NCBI GenBank assembly: GCA_009363875.1
Contig: CM018685.1
Span: 59,567,648 to 59,631,647, forward strand
Source of the DNA: Mikania micrantha
Taxonomy: Eukaryota > Streptophyta > Magnoliopsida > Asterales > Asteraceae
DNA length: 64,000 nucleotides
Reading direction: 5' to 3'
A program made the position numbers and the translations under genes. The notes under the pieces were generated by a model. The model was not told the DNA's origin and did not search any database. It saw only the letters and a list, made by a program, of their open reading frames with translations. Shown in pieces: positions 11,094-22,255 of this stretch (positions are counted from its first letter, which is position 1; every line of letters begins with the position of its first letter).

Positions 11094-12885
11094 GTGTTAG
11101 TTTAACACATCCCTTTTTGTACATAATCGAGTCCGTTTTCGTAATTATTGTTTATATTTTGAGTCGTTTTTCGTTCCTTTTTACATTTTCTTATTTTTAT
11201 GCAGGATTGTGTCCCGAGGGAGCGGAAACGAAGGCAATCGGGCATCAGAATCGAGTGTGGTTGATTGAGCGAAGAAAGCGAAGAAATTAACCCTACGCGG
11301 TACGCCCCAGGCCACTATTCGATCCCAAGATGTGTGCCTGGAAACATTCTCTGATTCCCATACTTCCGCGCGCATCGCCTGGTTAGAGTGACCGGCCGCA
11401 GATGATGCGCCTGCAAGCCTCAGCCGCCCAACTATTCTGTCACGCGCGCCAAGCCCCATGCACCCTCGTAGGCGATGCGCCCCATGCCCATTTCAGCTCC
11501 AAAACCCTAATTTCTTTTTCTCTACAAATGGGATGCGTCCAGATCGATTTTTAAAACCTTCTTGGACCTGTAAACCCTAAATCACGCCCCTGGAGCAGCT
11601 GGAGCTTAATCATAAAGGATTGGGCTTGATTAGGGTGATTGAAGAGAAGATTTCAAGGAAGAGCTTGAGTATTTACCTTCTTTCCTTGTTATCTTATTGT
11701 AATCAGTAGTTTATGATGTTTTTAGACTTTGTTCAGATCTGTTTTGGTACTGTTATTATGTTTGTTGGCTAGATCTTGGATATATCTAGGTTTGGGATGA
11801 TAAAGTTGTGATCTTTGTGATGTTTGGACTTGCTTTATGATTATGGATGTTATATGCTTTGTAATCAGTCGTAAAGATTGAATCTTTGATTATATTTGCA
11901 TGTGTGAATGATGATATTTGATGATTGATTAGATCCACATGTGTCTAGGAAAGTCTTTCCATCATTAGAGGCATGTTAGGCTTATGACTTTGTGTTTTAG
12001 GCTAGTTTGTGGATTGTTGATCACACTCCATAGGATTTGATATCATTAAGTGTTGTAATTATCATGTGTGACCTACCCTAGAAATCCGGGAGGTGAGAGG
12101 TTAGATGGTTGGTATATTTCACTTGGGATATTTGAGTTAAACGACCCGAGAGGGCGTTGTCTTAGATTTCCTTAGTGTTTGTGTCGCTCTATGTCAAAGT
12201 AGTCAACTTTATAACTCTCTAGCGTCTTAGGATACACGCGGGTGGAGAAATCCGGGAGGTGATCCACCGTTGGAGTGCAATTGCATATCGGGAAAATCCG
12301 GAAGGTGACTCGGTAGACTAGTGCATACATAACATTCTTAGGATTTCCATTGGTGTTACTTGGTATGTGATCTGGGTCCCATTAGGTCATTCTAAGTTTG
12401 TTTCTTAAGATCCTAGTCTTCATCCTTCACAAATCAGTCCAAGTCATCACTTGTCATACTTTCGATTCCCAGCCTAGGTATACCAGTTTTCCTTATTGCA
12501 GTTAGATTCCATTTTACAGTCCCGGTGCTAGTTGCAGTTTTAGTCAGCCTTTCTAGTGTTTAGTCATTAGCTTAGTCAGTTAGTTAGTTACAGTCTCAAT
12601 TAGATTTTCAGAAGTTGCACCAAAAATTCCCTCTCTTTTACTTTATTTTGTTCACAGTCTGTGTTAGTTCTGTCAAACTAGTGTCCTTAGGATTCGATAT
12701 CCGGTCTTACACAAGCTATACTGTCACCCATAGCTACACTTGCCTACGTAGCGGTCTAGTTTAGGATTTCCGATTTTAACTAGGTGTTTAGGTCGAGTAT
12801 AGGTCTAGGATTAGTTATAGTGTCTTTAGCTTAGGTTAGACAACTTTAATTTATCTTATTTTTAGGGTACGGACCGCTTTCATCA
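11094..12885 (+). mobile_element. Plus-oriented Athila-type LTR
   Basis: Starts TGTGTTAGTTTAACACATCC and ends CATCA. It shares order and wording with the complete Athila LTR at 57157-58852: the AACACATCC start, a TTGAGTCG stretch, the GAAATCCGG(A/G)AGGTGA motifs and TTCGATATCCGG near the end. It is about 1.8 kb long. A degenerate tRNA-Asp-like primer site follows, then only about 60 bases of internal DNA before the tandem array begins at about 12957. It is either a 5' LTR with a deleted interior or a broken insertion. No TSD is visible. Confidence 0.65.
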
Positions 12886-12905
12886 ATTGGCATCAAAACG
12901 TTCCC
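12886..12905 (+). other. Degenerate primer-binding site
   Basis: ATTGGCATCAAAACGTTCCC lies just after the LTR end, where the related element at 58859 has TGGCGCCGTTGCCGGGGA (tRNA-Asp). The start TTGGC and a GTTCCCGG core are shared, but several bases differ. Confidence 0.35.
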
Positions 12906-12956
12906 GGATCTTGAAGTTTAGGTGGGAGGATACCCGTGACAACCACACTCCCATTT

Positions 12957-14382
12957 CTTTTTGTGTCTTTGACCTTTTTCATCATCTAAAGTGATAGCTG
13001 CTGATGTTTTTCAAAAATCCACATCTTCACCTCCAGCTTGTGTTCCCTAAATATAACGATTGGTGAATGATTATTCTGATTTTAGGAAACCGAATCATAG
13101 CTAACAAAAATTATAGAAACCATACCCAATATCCTGTACATTTGGCTAGAAAACCTACAACAAAATCATCTTTTGCATGCATCCCCATCTTTTTTTCTTA
13201 CTGGACAAGAAATGAATACATTGGTTATAAAAAAGGCAAAAAAAAAATATTAACAAAAATGCATTATAAAACAATGCTCACACATGGATTGATTGACCGG
13301 GAGAATCTGTATGAATAGTCATAAGGTGATAAGTTCAAGTGATGAGCTGACTTACAATACCGTATGTGAAGGAGGCATGGGCCCACCTTGATTTTAAATT
13401 GCGAGATGCGCTCCGATGCGTTTTGTCTCAAAATCTGACGCATGTGATGCGTTCTTAAGAAAAAAATTCTAAAAAATTATTTATGTATAATACATAAACC
13501 TTTTATCTTATAAATACTAAAAAAATAAGAAATTAAAATACATAATCACAAAAGAAAGATCTAGTTATCACCAAAGAAGATTTATATATAATCAAAATAA
13601 GCATAATTTAGACAGTAACTCTATTTGCAAAATAATAAAATAAATAAATTATAAAAACTCTCCCTAAAAATAAAAAGCGTAACTTTGTTTGAAAAAGAAA
13701 AAAGAAAAAAAGGCAACTAGATATAAATGAGAATATGCGTCACAGGTTTTCTTCACCATCGTGAGATCATCGTTGAGGTTTCTCCTCTTCTTCATGGCAC
13801 AATAGATTTCTCAGACTTTTCTCCACCGATTTCACCCAAGGCTTCTTCGAATTCCGCAAGTTTCGGGTTTCTCTACTCGTTTCTCAAAGTTGCGAGAACC
13901 ACGACGCATCTTTCGAACACCACAATATGCGGAAATCACCACATCATGGTCGCATCATGTAAACACAATGCAACAAAAGTTGCGATGCACTCCGGTCCTC
14001 GCATCCTTGCAACAGCGCAATATGCGTGAATATTGCGCGCAATTTAAAACCAAGGTGCCCACACGTGCAATTTTTCACCCATGGTACTCACATGAGGGGT
14101 GATGTCTTAAAATGCCTCGGCATTTGTGGTAAGAAGTACCAGTATGTCGTCAAGTAAAAGTGATCAAACATGAGAAACATATCAAAACAGCTACGGACAT
14201 GAAAGAAGACAGTGCGTACCTTATCAACCGTTCCAGTTTCGCTCAAATGTAAACATTGTCGGGATCATAGTCAATGTGTCTTTGACCTTTCTCATTATCT
14301 AAAGTGATAGCTGCTGATGTTTTTCAAAAATCACATCTTCACCTCCAGCTTGTGTTCCCTAAATATAACGATTGGTGAATGA
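12957..14382 (-). repeat. First visible copy of the exon-like array, with a MITE inside
   Basis: From TGTGTCTTTGACC onward the DNA matches blocks repeated near 14275, 27010 and 29490 (ATCTAAAGTGATAGCTGCTG) and near 24274, 27108 and 29584 (ATGATTATTCTGATTTTAGGAAACC). It enters in mid-unit, so the array was cut at its left end by the Athila LTR event. A MITE splits it at 13387-14054, and the copia element starts at 14383. Confidence 0.75.
13387..14054. mobile_element. hAT-like MITE with TTTTAAATTGCG ends
   Basis: Terminal inverted repeats are CTTGATTTTAAATTGCG and, on the other strand, CTTGGTTTTAAATTGCG. The flanks are GGGCCCAC and GTGCCCAC, an 8-bp TSD with one mismatch. Other array copies have the empty site CATGTGCCCACACGTG (for example 26788 and 29266), which proves the insertion. 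At 668 bp it has no transposase ORF. Its interior holds GATGCG / TTGCG words. Confidence 0.8.
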
Positions 14383-14663
14383 TGTTAGAGCAAACAAATG
14401 GCACACAACTAACCAGCAAACTTGTTGTCGGCACAGCTTTTATTTGAAGGAAAAACAAGAGAAAACTCAGTACATAAAACTCATTATTATAGCCTCTATT
14501 TATAAGGGTAAACTACTGCAGAAATTGGAAAGAAATAAAAATGGAAATGAAATAATTGTTGGGCTGTAATTGCTTTATTCTTGCTCCTTGATTATTGACA
14601 GCTTGATTCTTGACTCCTTGATTGTTGACAGCTTGATTCTCTCAATCTCAGAATTAACTAACA
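14383..14663 (-). repeat. Copia 3' LTR
   Basis: TGTTAGAGC...TTAACTAACA on the plus strand. It holds a tandem GCTTGATTCTTGACTCCTTGATT(A/G)TTGACA stretch near the end, and a minus-strand TTATAAATAGAGG promoter-like word near 14500. Confidence 0.9.
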
Positions 14664-15139
14664 TTCTCCCCCTTAATTCCTGTCTTTAGTTTCTTAACTC
14701 CAAAGAAGTCTCTCATCTCCATAAACTTCATTTTTGGAAGGGCCTTGGTCAAGATGTCAGCCTTTTGTTCATTGCCACTAACATACTCAACCTTTACCAA
14801 AGCATTTTCAACACACTCACGAATGAAATGGTACTTTGTGTGAATGTGTTTACTATGCCCGTGGAACACCGGGTTCTTTATTAACAAAATTGCGGACTTG
14901 TTATCAACACGAATTGTAATTGCTTCCAATGACTATCCTGTGATCTCCTCAAGCATGCCTTTTAGCCACACTCCTTGGCAAGCAGTGGCTGCTGCTGCCA
15001 TGAATTCTGCCTCGCAGGATGATAGAGCCACAATATGTTGCTTTTGACTACTCCAAGCAACTGGTCCTCCCCGGTAATAAAAAATCATACCTGTAGTGCT
15101 CTTTCCATCAGCTTGATCAGAATTGTGTGAGCTGTCACT
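14654..15139 (-). pseudogene. Copia RNase H, frameshifted
   Basis: The minus strand encodes the end of copia pol. ITIRVDNKSAILLIKNPVFHG, HIHTKYHFIRECVENAL and KADILTKALPKMKFMEMRD (14929-14654) are the conserved RNase H C-terminal blocks, including the ADxLTK box. The preceding part, with a WSSQKQ-like segment near 15040, is in other frames with stops. It would degrade the RNA template during reverse transcription. Confidence 0.8.
14664..14673 (-). other. Copia polypurine tract
   Basis: The minus strand reads AAGGGGGAGAA directly before the 3' LTR. Confidence 0.85.
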
Positions 15140-16045
15140 CTATCCAACAAGAGAACTTCCTTCAGCTTGATGGTATCCGATTCCAAAATCAATAGTTCCC
15201 TTCACATACCGCAACACTTGTTTGACAGCTTGCAGGTGTGATGCTTTTGGGGCCTGCATGAATATGCTAGTGATGCCAACTGCAAAACTAATATCCGGCC
15301 GAGTATGTGTAAGATACCTTAGACATCCCACAATTCTTCTATATTTAGTTGCATCAACATTTTCCTGGTCTTCATCTTTTCCGAGCTTAATTCCAGGATC
15401 CATTGGATACTAAGTAGGATTGCATTCCCACATGTTTGCATCTTTTAGGAGTCTTTGGGCATATGCTGTTTGTTTCATTCCATCATCACCTTGATAATAG
15501 GCAAGTAACCCCAAGTCACTCATTTCAAAGTGATTCTTCATTTGTTCCTTGAATTTGCTGATTTCTTCTCCACTTGGGCCCACAATGATCAAGTCATCAA
15601 CATAGATCCCTACCACCAGGTGTCCCTTTTCTGCAACTCGTTTGTACACTACATGTTCTCTTGGACATCTATCAAAACCAATCTGTTTCAAAGTAGCATT
15701 AAGCTTAGAATTCCAAGCTCTTGGAGCTTGTTTTAAACCGTACAATGCTTTGTTGAGCTTGTACACAAATTGTTCTTTTCCTTGTTTCTCAAACCCTTCG
15801 GGTTGAGTTACATAAACATCTTCCTGCAAGTCACCATTCAAAAACGTAGTTTTGACATCGAGCTGATGAACTTGCCACCCATTTGCTGCTGCCAAAGAAA
15901 GAATTAATCGGACAGATTCCATCCGAGCTACAGGAGCGAACACCTCTTCATAATCAACACCTTGTTTTTGAACATAACCCTTAGCTACTAGTCTAGCTTT
16001 GTAGCGAGTTATGTTACCTTTGGCATCCTTCTTGGTTTTGTAAAC
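15140..16045 (-). pseudogene. Copia reverse transcriptase, frameshifted
   Basis: Motifs in order on the minus strand: FAPVARMESVRLILSLAA, HQLDVKTTFLNGDLQEDVYV, LYGLKQAPRAWNSKL and the catalytic GIYVDDLIIVG (15943-15410). The next frame holds YRRIVGCLRYLTHTRPDISF (15403-15140). In copia the usual word is DVKTAFL, here DVKTTFL. An in-frame stop near 15410 and an earlier break near 16040 interrupt the frame. Confidence 0.85.
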
Positions 16046-17427
16046 TCACCTTAAACCGATTGGTTTAACTCCATTTGGTGGTTGAACCAGTCTCCAGGTA
16101 TTGTTTTTCTCAATAGACCGCAACTCTTCTTGCATGGCTAGCTTCCATTCTTTGTTATCATTAGCCTCACTAAACGTGGCTGGTTCCTCATTCAATAACA
16201 GATGATCCGAGTCATCAAAATAAGGTCGATTGAATGGAATTTGTTGCAGCACTTGAGTTCTTGAATGCACATCATTCATATCTCGAAAGCCCTTTGGCGG
16301 AGTGTCATCATAATGAGAGCTGGAAACAGGGCTCCCACCTAATGAACCATAATTGACTGAGCTGAATGGACTATTTGGACCCAAGAATGACTGGTTTGAG
16401 TCATCCATAGGGCTGCTATTATCTTCCGAGCTGTTAAAAGAGGATGGGCTCTCTGCAACAGAATTTTCCTCGCTTTGATTGGGCGAGGATGAGTTACTTT
16501 CAACAGAATTTCCCTCGCTTTGATTGGGCGAGGTTTGGGCTAAATCAACCATAGTTTCATGTGCTTCATTTTCAACAATAAAATCAACCCAATCGTCATC
16601 TCCCTTTAACTCGTCTAACCGGCTCCAAGGCTTATCTTCTTCGAATTTTGCATCACGACTAACCACAACCCTTTTGTTCCTTGGGTTGTAAAGTCTATAA
16701 GCTTTACTTCCTGGTTCACTTCCAAGATACACCATAGGTTCACTTCGGTCATCCAATTTTGTGAGTTTGACCGATGGAATCTTAACATGGGCAGTGCATC
16801 CGAACACCTTTAAGTAGTTTAATTTTGGCTTTCTTCTATTCAAGGCTTCATATGAAGTCATGTCTTCAACAGCTTTTGTTGGGGTTCGGTTAAGAATGTG
16901 CACAACATGTCTTACACCTTCACCCCACATCCATCTTGGCATCCTCATGGTTTTCAGCAACGACCTTGTGGTTCCAAGGACTGTCTGATTCCTCCTCTCC
17001 ACCACACCATTATGTTGTGGTGTGTAAGGGGCTGTTAGGAACCTTTTAATTCCATGCTCGCTGCATAATTGCTCAAAGTTTGTGGAAGTAAACTCTCCCC
17101 CACGGTCTCCAACGCTTTTACTTTGTAGCCTGTTTCCTTTTCAACAGCCTTCTTAAAAATCTTGAATGCACCATATGCTTCATCTTTGGCCTTAAATATT
17201 CGAACCCACATGAACCTGCTGAAATCATCCACAAGCAGTAAAAAATACTTGTTACCTGCTGGGGTACTTGGTGTGATTGGCCTGCAAAGATCTGCATGTA
17301 TTAACTCCAACGGTTGTGATGCTCTATATGAGGCCTTGGAAGGGAACAATGAACTTCTTTGTTTTCTCACCAAGCATGCATCACATAGCTGTGAATGATG
17401 GTCAAATAAAGGGATTCCTTCTGCCAT
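16046..17427 (-). pseudogene. Copia integrase with Asn/Ser-rich linker, frameshifted
   Basis: CDACLVRKQRSSLFP closes the zinc domain. ELIHADLCRPI and FLLLVDDFSRFMWVRIF carry the first core acidic residues. From 17005 the frame VERRNQTVLGTTRSLL holds the third. The middle part around 17005-17100 is frameshifted. A GKKP-type region (YLKVFGCTAH, YRLYNPRNKRVVVSRDAKF) follows, then a Ser/Asn/Glu-rich linker with an imperfect SPNQSE(E/G)NSV repeat. The enzyme would join copia DNA to the target. Confidence 0.85.
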
Positions 17428-17437
17428 TTTCTTTCCA

Positions 17438-17946
17438 TCAAAGTTTAGATGACCGAGACAAGCATGCCAAAGCCATGCTTTCTCTAAAACTGATTGGTAG
17501 TGCAGTTTGGAGATTTATCTTATAGAGTCGGTTTTGAGTTCTCTTTATCTTCATTAGTGCAGCTCCTGATTTTTCATAGAGACAGAGAGTTCCATCTTCT
17601 ATGATGATCTTACATCCTCCTTCATCAAACTGACCTAGACTTAAAATGTTATTACAAAATTCTGGAATGTAATAAACATTTGTTATAAGCTTTTGATCTC
17701 CGTTCTTGCATTGCAAAAGGATTGAACCTTTGCCTTTGATGTCGACTGCTGACCCATTTCCAAATCTGACCCGACCTGTTTTTTCCATCAGCTCACTAAA
17801 GAATTCTCGATTTACGGTCATGTGGTTGCTTGCACCCATTGTCCAAGTACCACGTACCAGCTTCACTTTTGTCTTTCGCATAAACATTTAGGAATACTTT
17901 TTCTTCATTCAACAGCACCATGTCTTTTGTCACCATCAGCAGCGTC
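17438..17946 (-). pseudogene. Copia aspartic protease with frameshift at the active site
   Basis: The minus strand reads GASNHMTVNREFFSEL, FGNGSAVDIKGKGSI and NVYYIPEFCNNILSLGQF, the standard copia protease blocks. Just before GASNHMT the DNA would encode WYLDN, but one extra G in a GGG run near 17841 shifts the frame, so the catalytic Asp and the rest of the domain are in different frames. The copy cannot process its polyprotein. Confidence 0.85.
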
Positions 17947-17949
17947 TAA

Positions 17950-18150
17950 TCATCATCTTGCGTTGTGAAATTTGCTTCATCTTCGACAATCAGCTTCAAA
18001 ATGACCATATTTATCACAATTATAGCACCTTTTCTCTTGCTTACCTGTTTGATTTCTCTGATCATCTTTGTGAAAGCTGTTAGAAGGGAATCTCCCTCGT
18101 CCTCTGCTGTTGTATCTGCCTCGACCGTGACCACGAAAATGATCAGATGC
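17950..18150 (-). pseudogene. Copia gag, 3' half with zinc knuckle
   Basis: The minus strand gives an Arg/Gly-rich stretch (HFRGHGRGRYNSRGRGRFP), then KRCYNCDKYGHFEADCRR, a CX2CX4HX4C nucleic-acid-binding knuckle. The gag frame is cut at 18155 by the nested gypsy element. Its other half resumes at 23252. Confidence 0.9.
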
Positions 18151-18155
18151 GTTTG

Positions 18156-18485
18156 TGATAGAAACAAGATTTTTGGATATTGAAATTACTGATAGAGGAT
18201 TACAAAAGCAAAGTCCAATTCGAGAAGGACCACTCTCCAAGTGTTCTACGAACAAGATAACAAAACCAAACATGAAAAACAAACAAGAAAAATACGTAAC
18301 ACTAATAAACATGAACTCAAAGTAACTGCTCCCACTACTTCAATCTTCCCACGTATTGCAACTGCCATTCTTCTTTAGCATATGGATCGTAACCCATGAA
18401 GCATCCAATCGAATTAGCTGGATCATTTGAGCTGACCCGGTCAACCTTCTTTCGGCGGGAATAAACCTGAACTGGAGTCTTATCA
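18156..18485 (-). repeat. Reina-like 3' LTR
   Basis: 330 bp. It contains 34 bp near 18296-18335 absent from the other LTR. It encodes the last residues of pol on the minus strand. Confidence 0.9.
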
Positions 18486-19841
18486 ATACTTCCATCCCGG
18501 TAAAACGACTTGTCCTCAAGTCGAAAAGAGGGAAATTGCACAGTAAGCAGGTCATAATCCTCCCAAGTAGCCTCTTCAACTGGGCGATGCTGCCAAGAGA
18601 TGAGTAATTCCAGAGAAGGAGCTCCCAGATGTGTAACCCAGCAATGTTTAAGGACCTTATGAGGCAGAAAGTCAGCTTCCCAATCACGGGTGATACGAAG
18701 AGGAGGGGCTGGAGTAGGAGGTAGCTGACCACGAGCCGGCTTCAACAGGGAGACATGGAAGACAGGATGTACACAGGGAGCCAGGAGGTAAGTCCAGCTC
18801 ATAAGCAACTGTGCCCACTTTTCGAATGATCCGGTAGGGACCAAAGAAACGAGGGGATAACTTTTCAAAACGGCGACGAGCCAGAGATTTCTGCCTGTAG
18901 GGCTGAATGCGTAAAAAGACCAGATCATTGACTTCAAAAGACAGCTCCCTGCGTTTGGTATCAGCCTGAGATTTCATTCTGGATTGTGCTTTTTGTAAAT
19001 TGGCATGTAAAAGCTGTAAGATCGCATCGCGAGTAAGAAGCTGCTCTTCAAGGGTAGCATTGTTGGTTTCCCCATAAACATAAGGATGAAGTGGAGGAGG
19101 ATCGCGCCCATAAACAGCCACAAATGGGGTCATGCCTGCTGCAGAGTGGAAGCTGGTGTTGTAAGAAAATTCGGCCCAACATAAAAAAGAACTCCACTTA
19201 GTTGGTTGGTCATGAGTAAAACATCGAAGATATGCTTCCAAACACCTGTTTAATACTTCGGTTTGGCCATCGGTTTGGGGATGGTAACTTGTACTCATTT
19301 TGAGAGAAGTTTTGCTCAACTTGAAGAGTTCCTGCCAAAAATTGCTAAGGAAAACGACATCCCGATCGGATACAATTGAACGTGGGAAGCCATGTAGACG
19401 GACGATTTCCTTGCAAAACAACAAAGCAACATCTTTAGCAGTATAAGGGTGAGATAACGGAAGGAAATGGGCATATTTGCTGAGATGGTCAACCACCACT
19501 AAAATGGTGTCAAACCGGTTGGAAGAAGGTAGGCCCCCAATGAAATCAAGGGATATATTGTCCCAAATTTTATCAGGAATCGGTAATGGCTGTAACAGCC
19601 CTGCTGGAGAGAGAGCGTCATATTTATTTTGCTGACATGTGAGACAAGTCTGCACAAAAAGTCGGACATCTTGCTTCAACTGAGGCCAAAAGAATTGGGC
19701 AGAAACTCGTTTGAAGGTTTTCAAGAAACCTCCATGACCAGCTACAGGTGTGCTATGGGATTCAAACAGGATTTTTTGGTGAAGGGAAGGGATATCAGGA
19801 ACCACCATGCGACCTTTGAACAGGAGAGTTTTTCCCACCAA
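18335..19841 (-). pseudogene. Integrase and chromodomain, pol C-terminus reaching into the LTR
   Basis: The minus-strand integrase has CLTCQQNKYD (zinc end), LDFIGGLP and VVVDHLSKYAHFLPL, then SIVSDRDVVFLSNFWQEL and YHPQTDGQTEVLNRCLE, giving the D, D, E catalytic set. FGPYRIIRKVGTVAYELDLP is the GPY/F region. A second frame (18937-18335) gives HPVFHVSLLKPARGQ and a chromodomain-like LLISWQHRPVEEATWEDYD, which would bind histone marks and direct integration. That frame runs about 50 codons into the 3' LTR before its stop at 18335. A frameshift near 18760 separates integrase from chromodomain. Confidence 0.85.
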
Positions 19842-20020
19842 TGAGAATTCGGGGCAGGAAGAAGGATCCGTGTGTAATTGGTTAAGGATGATTCAAACAG
19901 GATTTTTTGGTGAAGGGAAGGGATATCAGGAACCACCACGCGACCTTTGAACAGGAGAGTTTTTCCCACCAATGAGAATTCGGGGCAGGAAGAAGGATCT
20001 GTGTGTAATTGGTTAAGGAT
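19759..20020 (-). repeat. 131-bp tandem duplication in pol
   Basis: The block beginning GATTCAAACAGGATTTTTTGG at 19759 recurs at 19890 with two or so differences. 131 is not a multiple of three, so it shifts the frame between RNase H and integrase. Confidence 0.9.
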
Positions 20021-20686
20021 GTTGCTGGTATAGGGATCAAGTGGGAGGCCATTATGGATATTGGTAAGGTCGAAACAGTAGGGTAGCACAAGGGTTAAAA
20101 GCTCATCAGTGAGAGGTCGACGAGACAAGGCATCGGCTCCTTTGTTCTCTTTTCCAGCTTTGTGAATTATAGCAAAATCAAAGGGCATCAGTTTCAAAAG
20201 AAGGCGTTGTTGTTCAGGGGTAGTCACTCGCTGCTCCATAAGGTACTTCAAAGTGTAGTGGTCAGTCAATACAAAGAATTTTCTGCCCAAAAGATAGTGA
20301 CTCCACTTTTGCACAGCAAGTACTAAGGCTAATAATTCCCGATCGTATGCTGATTTCAACCTGTTGTTGGAAGAGAACCCTTTGCTGAAATAAGCAACAG
20401 GGTGACGATCTTGGATCAGAATGGCTCCAACACCTTCGGAGGAAGCATCACATTCGATTGAAAAGGGTTGTGAGAAATCAGGAAGACGCAAGACTGGAGC
20501 ATTCATCAGAATGGATTTTAACTTCTCAAAAGAAGTTCGGGCGTCATCATTCCATTTAAAGTTGTCCTTTTTGGTGAGGACTGTGAGGGGGCCAGCAATC
20601 AACCCATAGTGTCGAACAAAGCGATGATAATAACCGGTGAGCCCCAAGAATCCCCTTACTTCTTTAATTGTTGAGGAATCGGCCAA
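19890..20686 (-). pseudogene. RNase H region of the Reina-like element
   Basis: The minus strand reads EVRGFLGLTGYYHRFVRHYG, FSIECDASSEGVGAILIQ, AYDRELLALVLAVQKWSHYL and TDHYTLKYLMEQRV, ending HKAGKENKGADALSRRP. These are the connection and RNase H blocks of gypsy pol with the usual D, E, D positions. The frame is open here and is lost at the 131-bp duplication. Confidence 0.85.
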
Positions 20687-22204
20687 GATTTGATGGCCAA
20701 AATCTTTTCTTGAACCACTTGCACTCCCTGTTCAGATATAAGGTGTCCCAAGAAAAGGACCTGGTGTTGTCCAAAACAACATTTTGATAACTTAGCATAA
20801 AAAAGATGAGAAGACCGCAACTCAAAGGTTGTACGAAGATGGTCGTGATGCTGTTCTAAGGTGCGGCTGTAGATTAAAATGTCATCAAAAAACACCAAGA
20901 TTCAAAAAGGGCCGGAACAAATCATTCATCACGGATTGGAAAGTGGATGGGGCGTTAGTCAGCCCAAAGGGCATAACATGAAACTCGTAATGCCCGGAAT
21001 GAGTACGGAAAGCTGTCTTTTCAATGTCAGCTAGTTTGATTCGAATCTGATGATACCCAAAGCGCAAATCAAGTTTGGATAAGACTGTTGCTCCGTATAA
21101 TTCATCTAACAACTCATCAATGTTAGGAATCGGGTACTTGTCAACCACGGTTATGCGGTTTAGGGCCCGATAGTCGACACACATACGCCATGTAGAGTCT
21201 TTTATCCTTACCAGAAGGACCGGGCTTGAAAAGGGGCTTTGGCTGGTTCGAATAAATCCAGCAGATAATAACTCGGCCACCTGTTTTTCAATTTCTGTTT
21301 TTTGGGAGTGGGGGTATCGGTAAGGACGAATATTGGGTGGTGGGGAGTTTGGGAGTAGGGGTATTGAGTGGTAATGGTTTCGGAATGGAGGTAGAGAAGT
21401 TGGCTCAAGGAACACCTGTTTAAAATCATCAAGCAGTGGTTTAAGAGAAAGTGGAATATTGTTATCACCTGCAGTCTCAATTGCTAGATGTTGAAAAGCA
21501 TATGCCTTTTGAGGCCCTGAGGAGATTCCTTGCAGCTTGTAACTTTTACCATCAAGGGTGAATACCATAGACATTTCCTTCCAATTTGCTTGAACGGTAT
21601 TGAGGGTTGCTAACCATTGGATACCAAGCACCAAGTCAGCCCCGCCAATCGAAAACAGGTGAAAATCCTGTACAACTTTCAAGTCATCAAACTGAAGAGA
21701 TAAATCCCTACACACCTTATTGCAACGTATAACATCCCCGTTGCCTATTTGAACTCCGAAGGGCTGAATGAGTTGGGTAGGGAGTTGCATTTCATTGATC
21801 AATACATCTGAAATGAAATTATGTGTAGAGCCTCCATAGATTAGGATTAAAACCTCAGTAGAATGCAATTTGCCAAGCACTTTCATGGTGGTAGGGTGGG
21901 GATTGCCCAATATAGCATTAAGACTGATCTCGGCATGTTCCTGAAGCTCAACAGATGTGTCTTCATCTTCGACATCAATCGGGTTGTCACAGTCTCCTTC
22001 CTTTTCGCACAGATTGAGCGTGCCAGTTTTACATCGGTGTCCCGGACCGTATTTCTCACATCTGAAATATTCCCCACGAAGGTAGCGGGATTGTTTCTCA
22101 GTGTCAGAGATGCGCAAGGGTGGTTTGTGGTTAGGGTTGGTTTGGTTGGAGGAGTGAGGATTGGGTTTGAGGTCGGATGATGGTGTTTTCTGGGCGCAGA
22201 CCAA
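20656..22204 (-). pseudogene. Zinc knuckle, protease and RT of the Reina-like element
   Basis: From the N-terminus: a knuckle-like FRCEKYGPGHRC, a protease with IYGGSTHNFIS, then RT blocks YRYPHSQKTEIEKQV, WRMCVDYRALNRITV, LSKLDLRFGYHQIRI and FHVMPFGLTNAPSTFQ. A one-base shift near 20890 precedes the catalytic FFDDILIYSRTL. In the protease box the usual DSG/DGG Asp is replaced by Tyr (codon TAT at 21836-21838), which removes the catalytic residue. Confidence 0.85.
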
Positions 22205-22255
22205 GCATTTAGTCTGTTGGAACGGACATGGCTGGCTTTGGATTTGAATTCCAGG

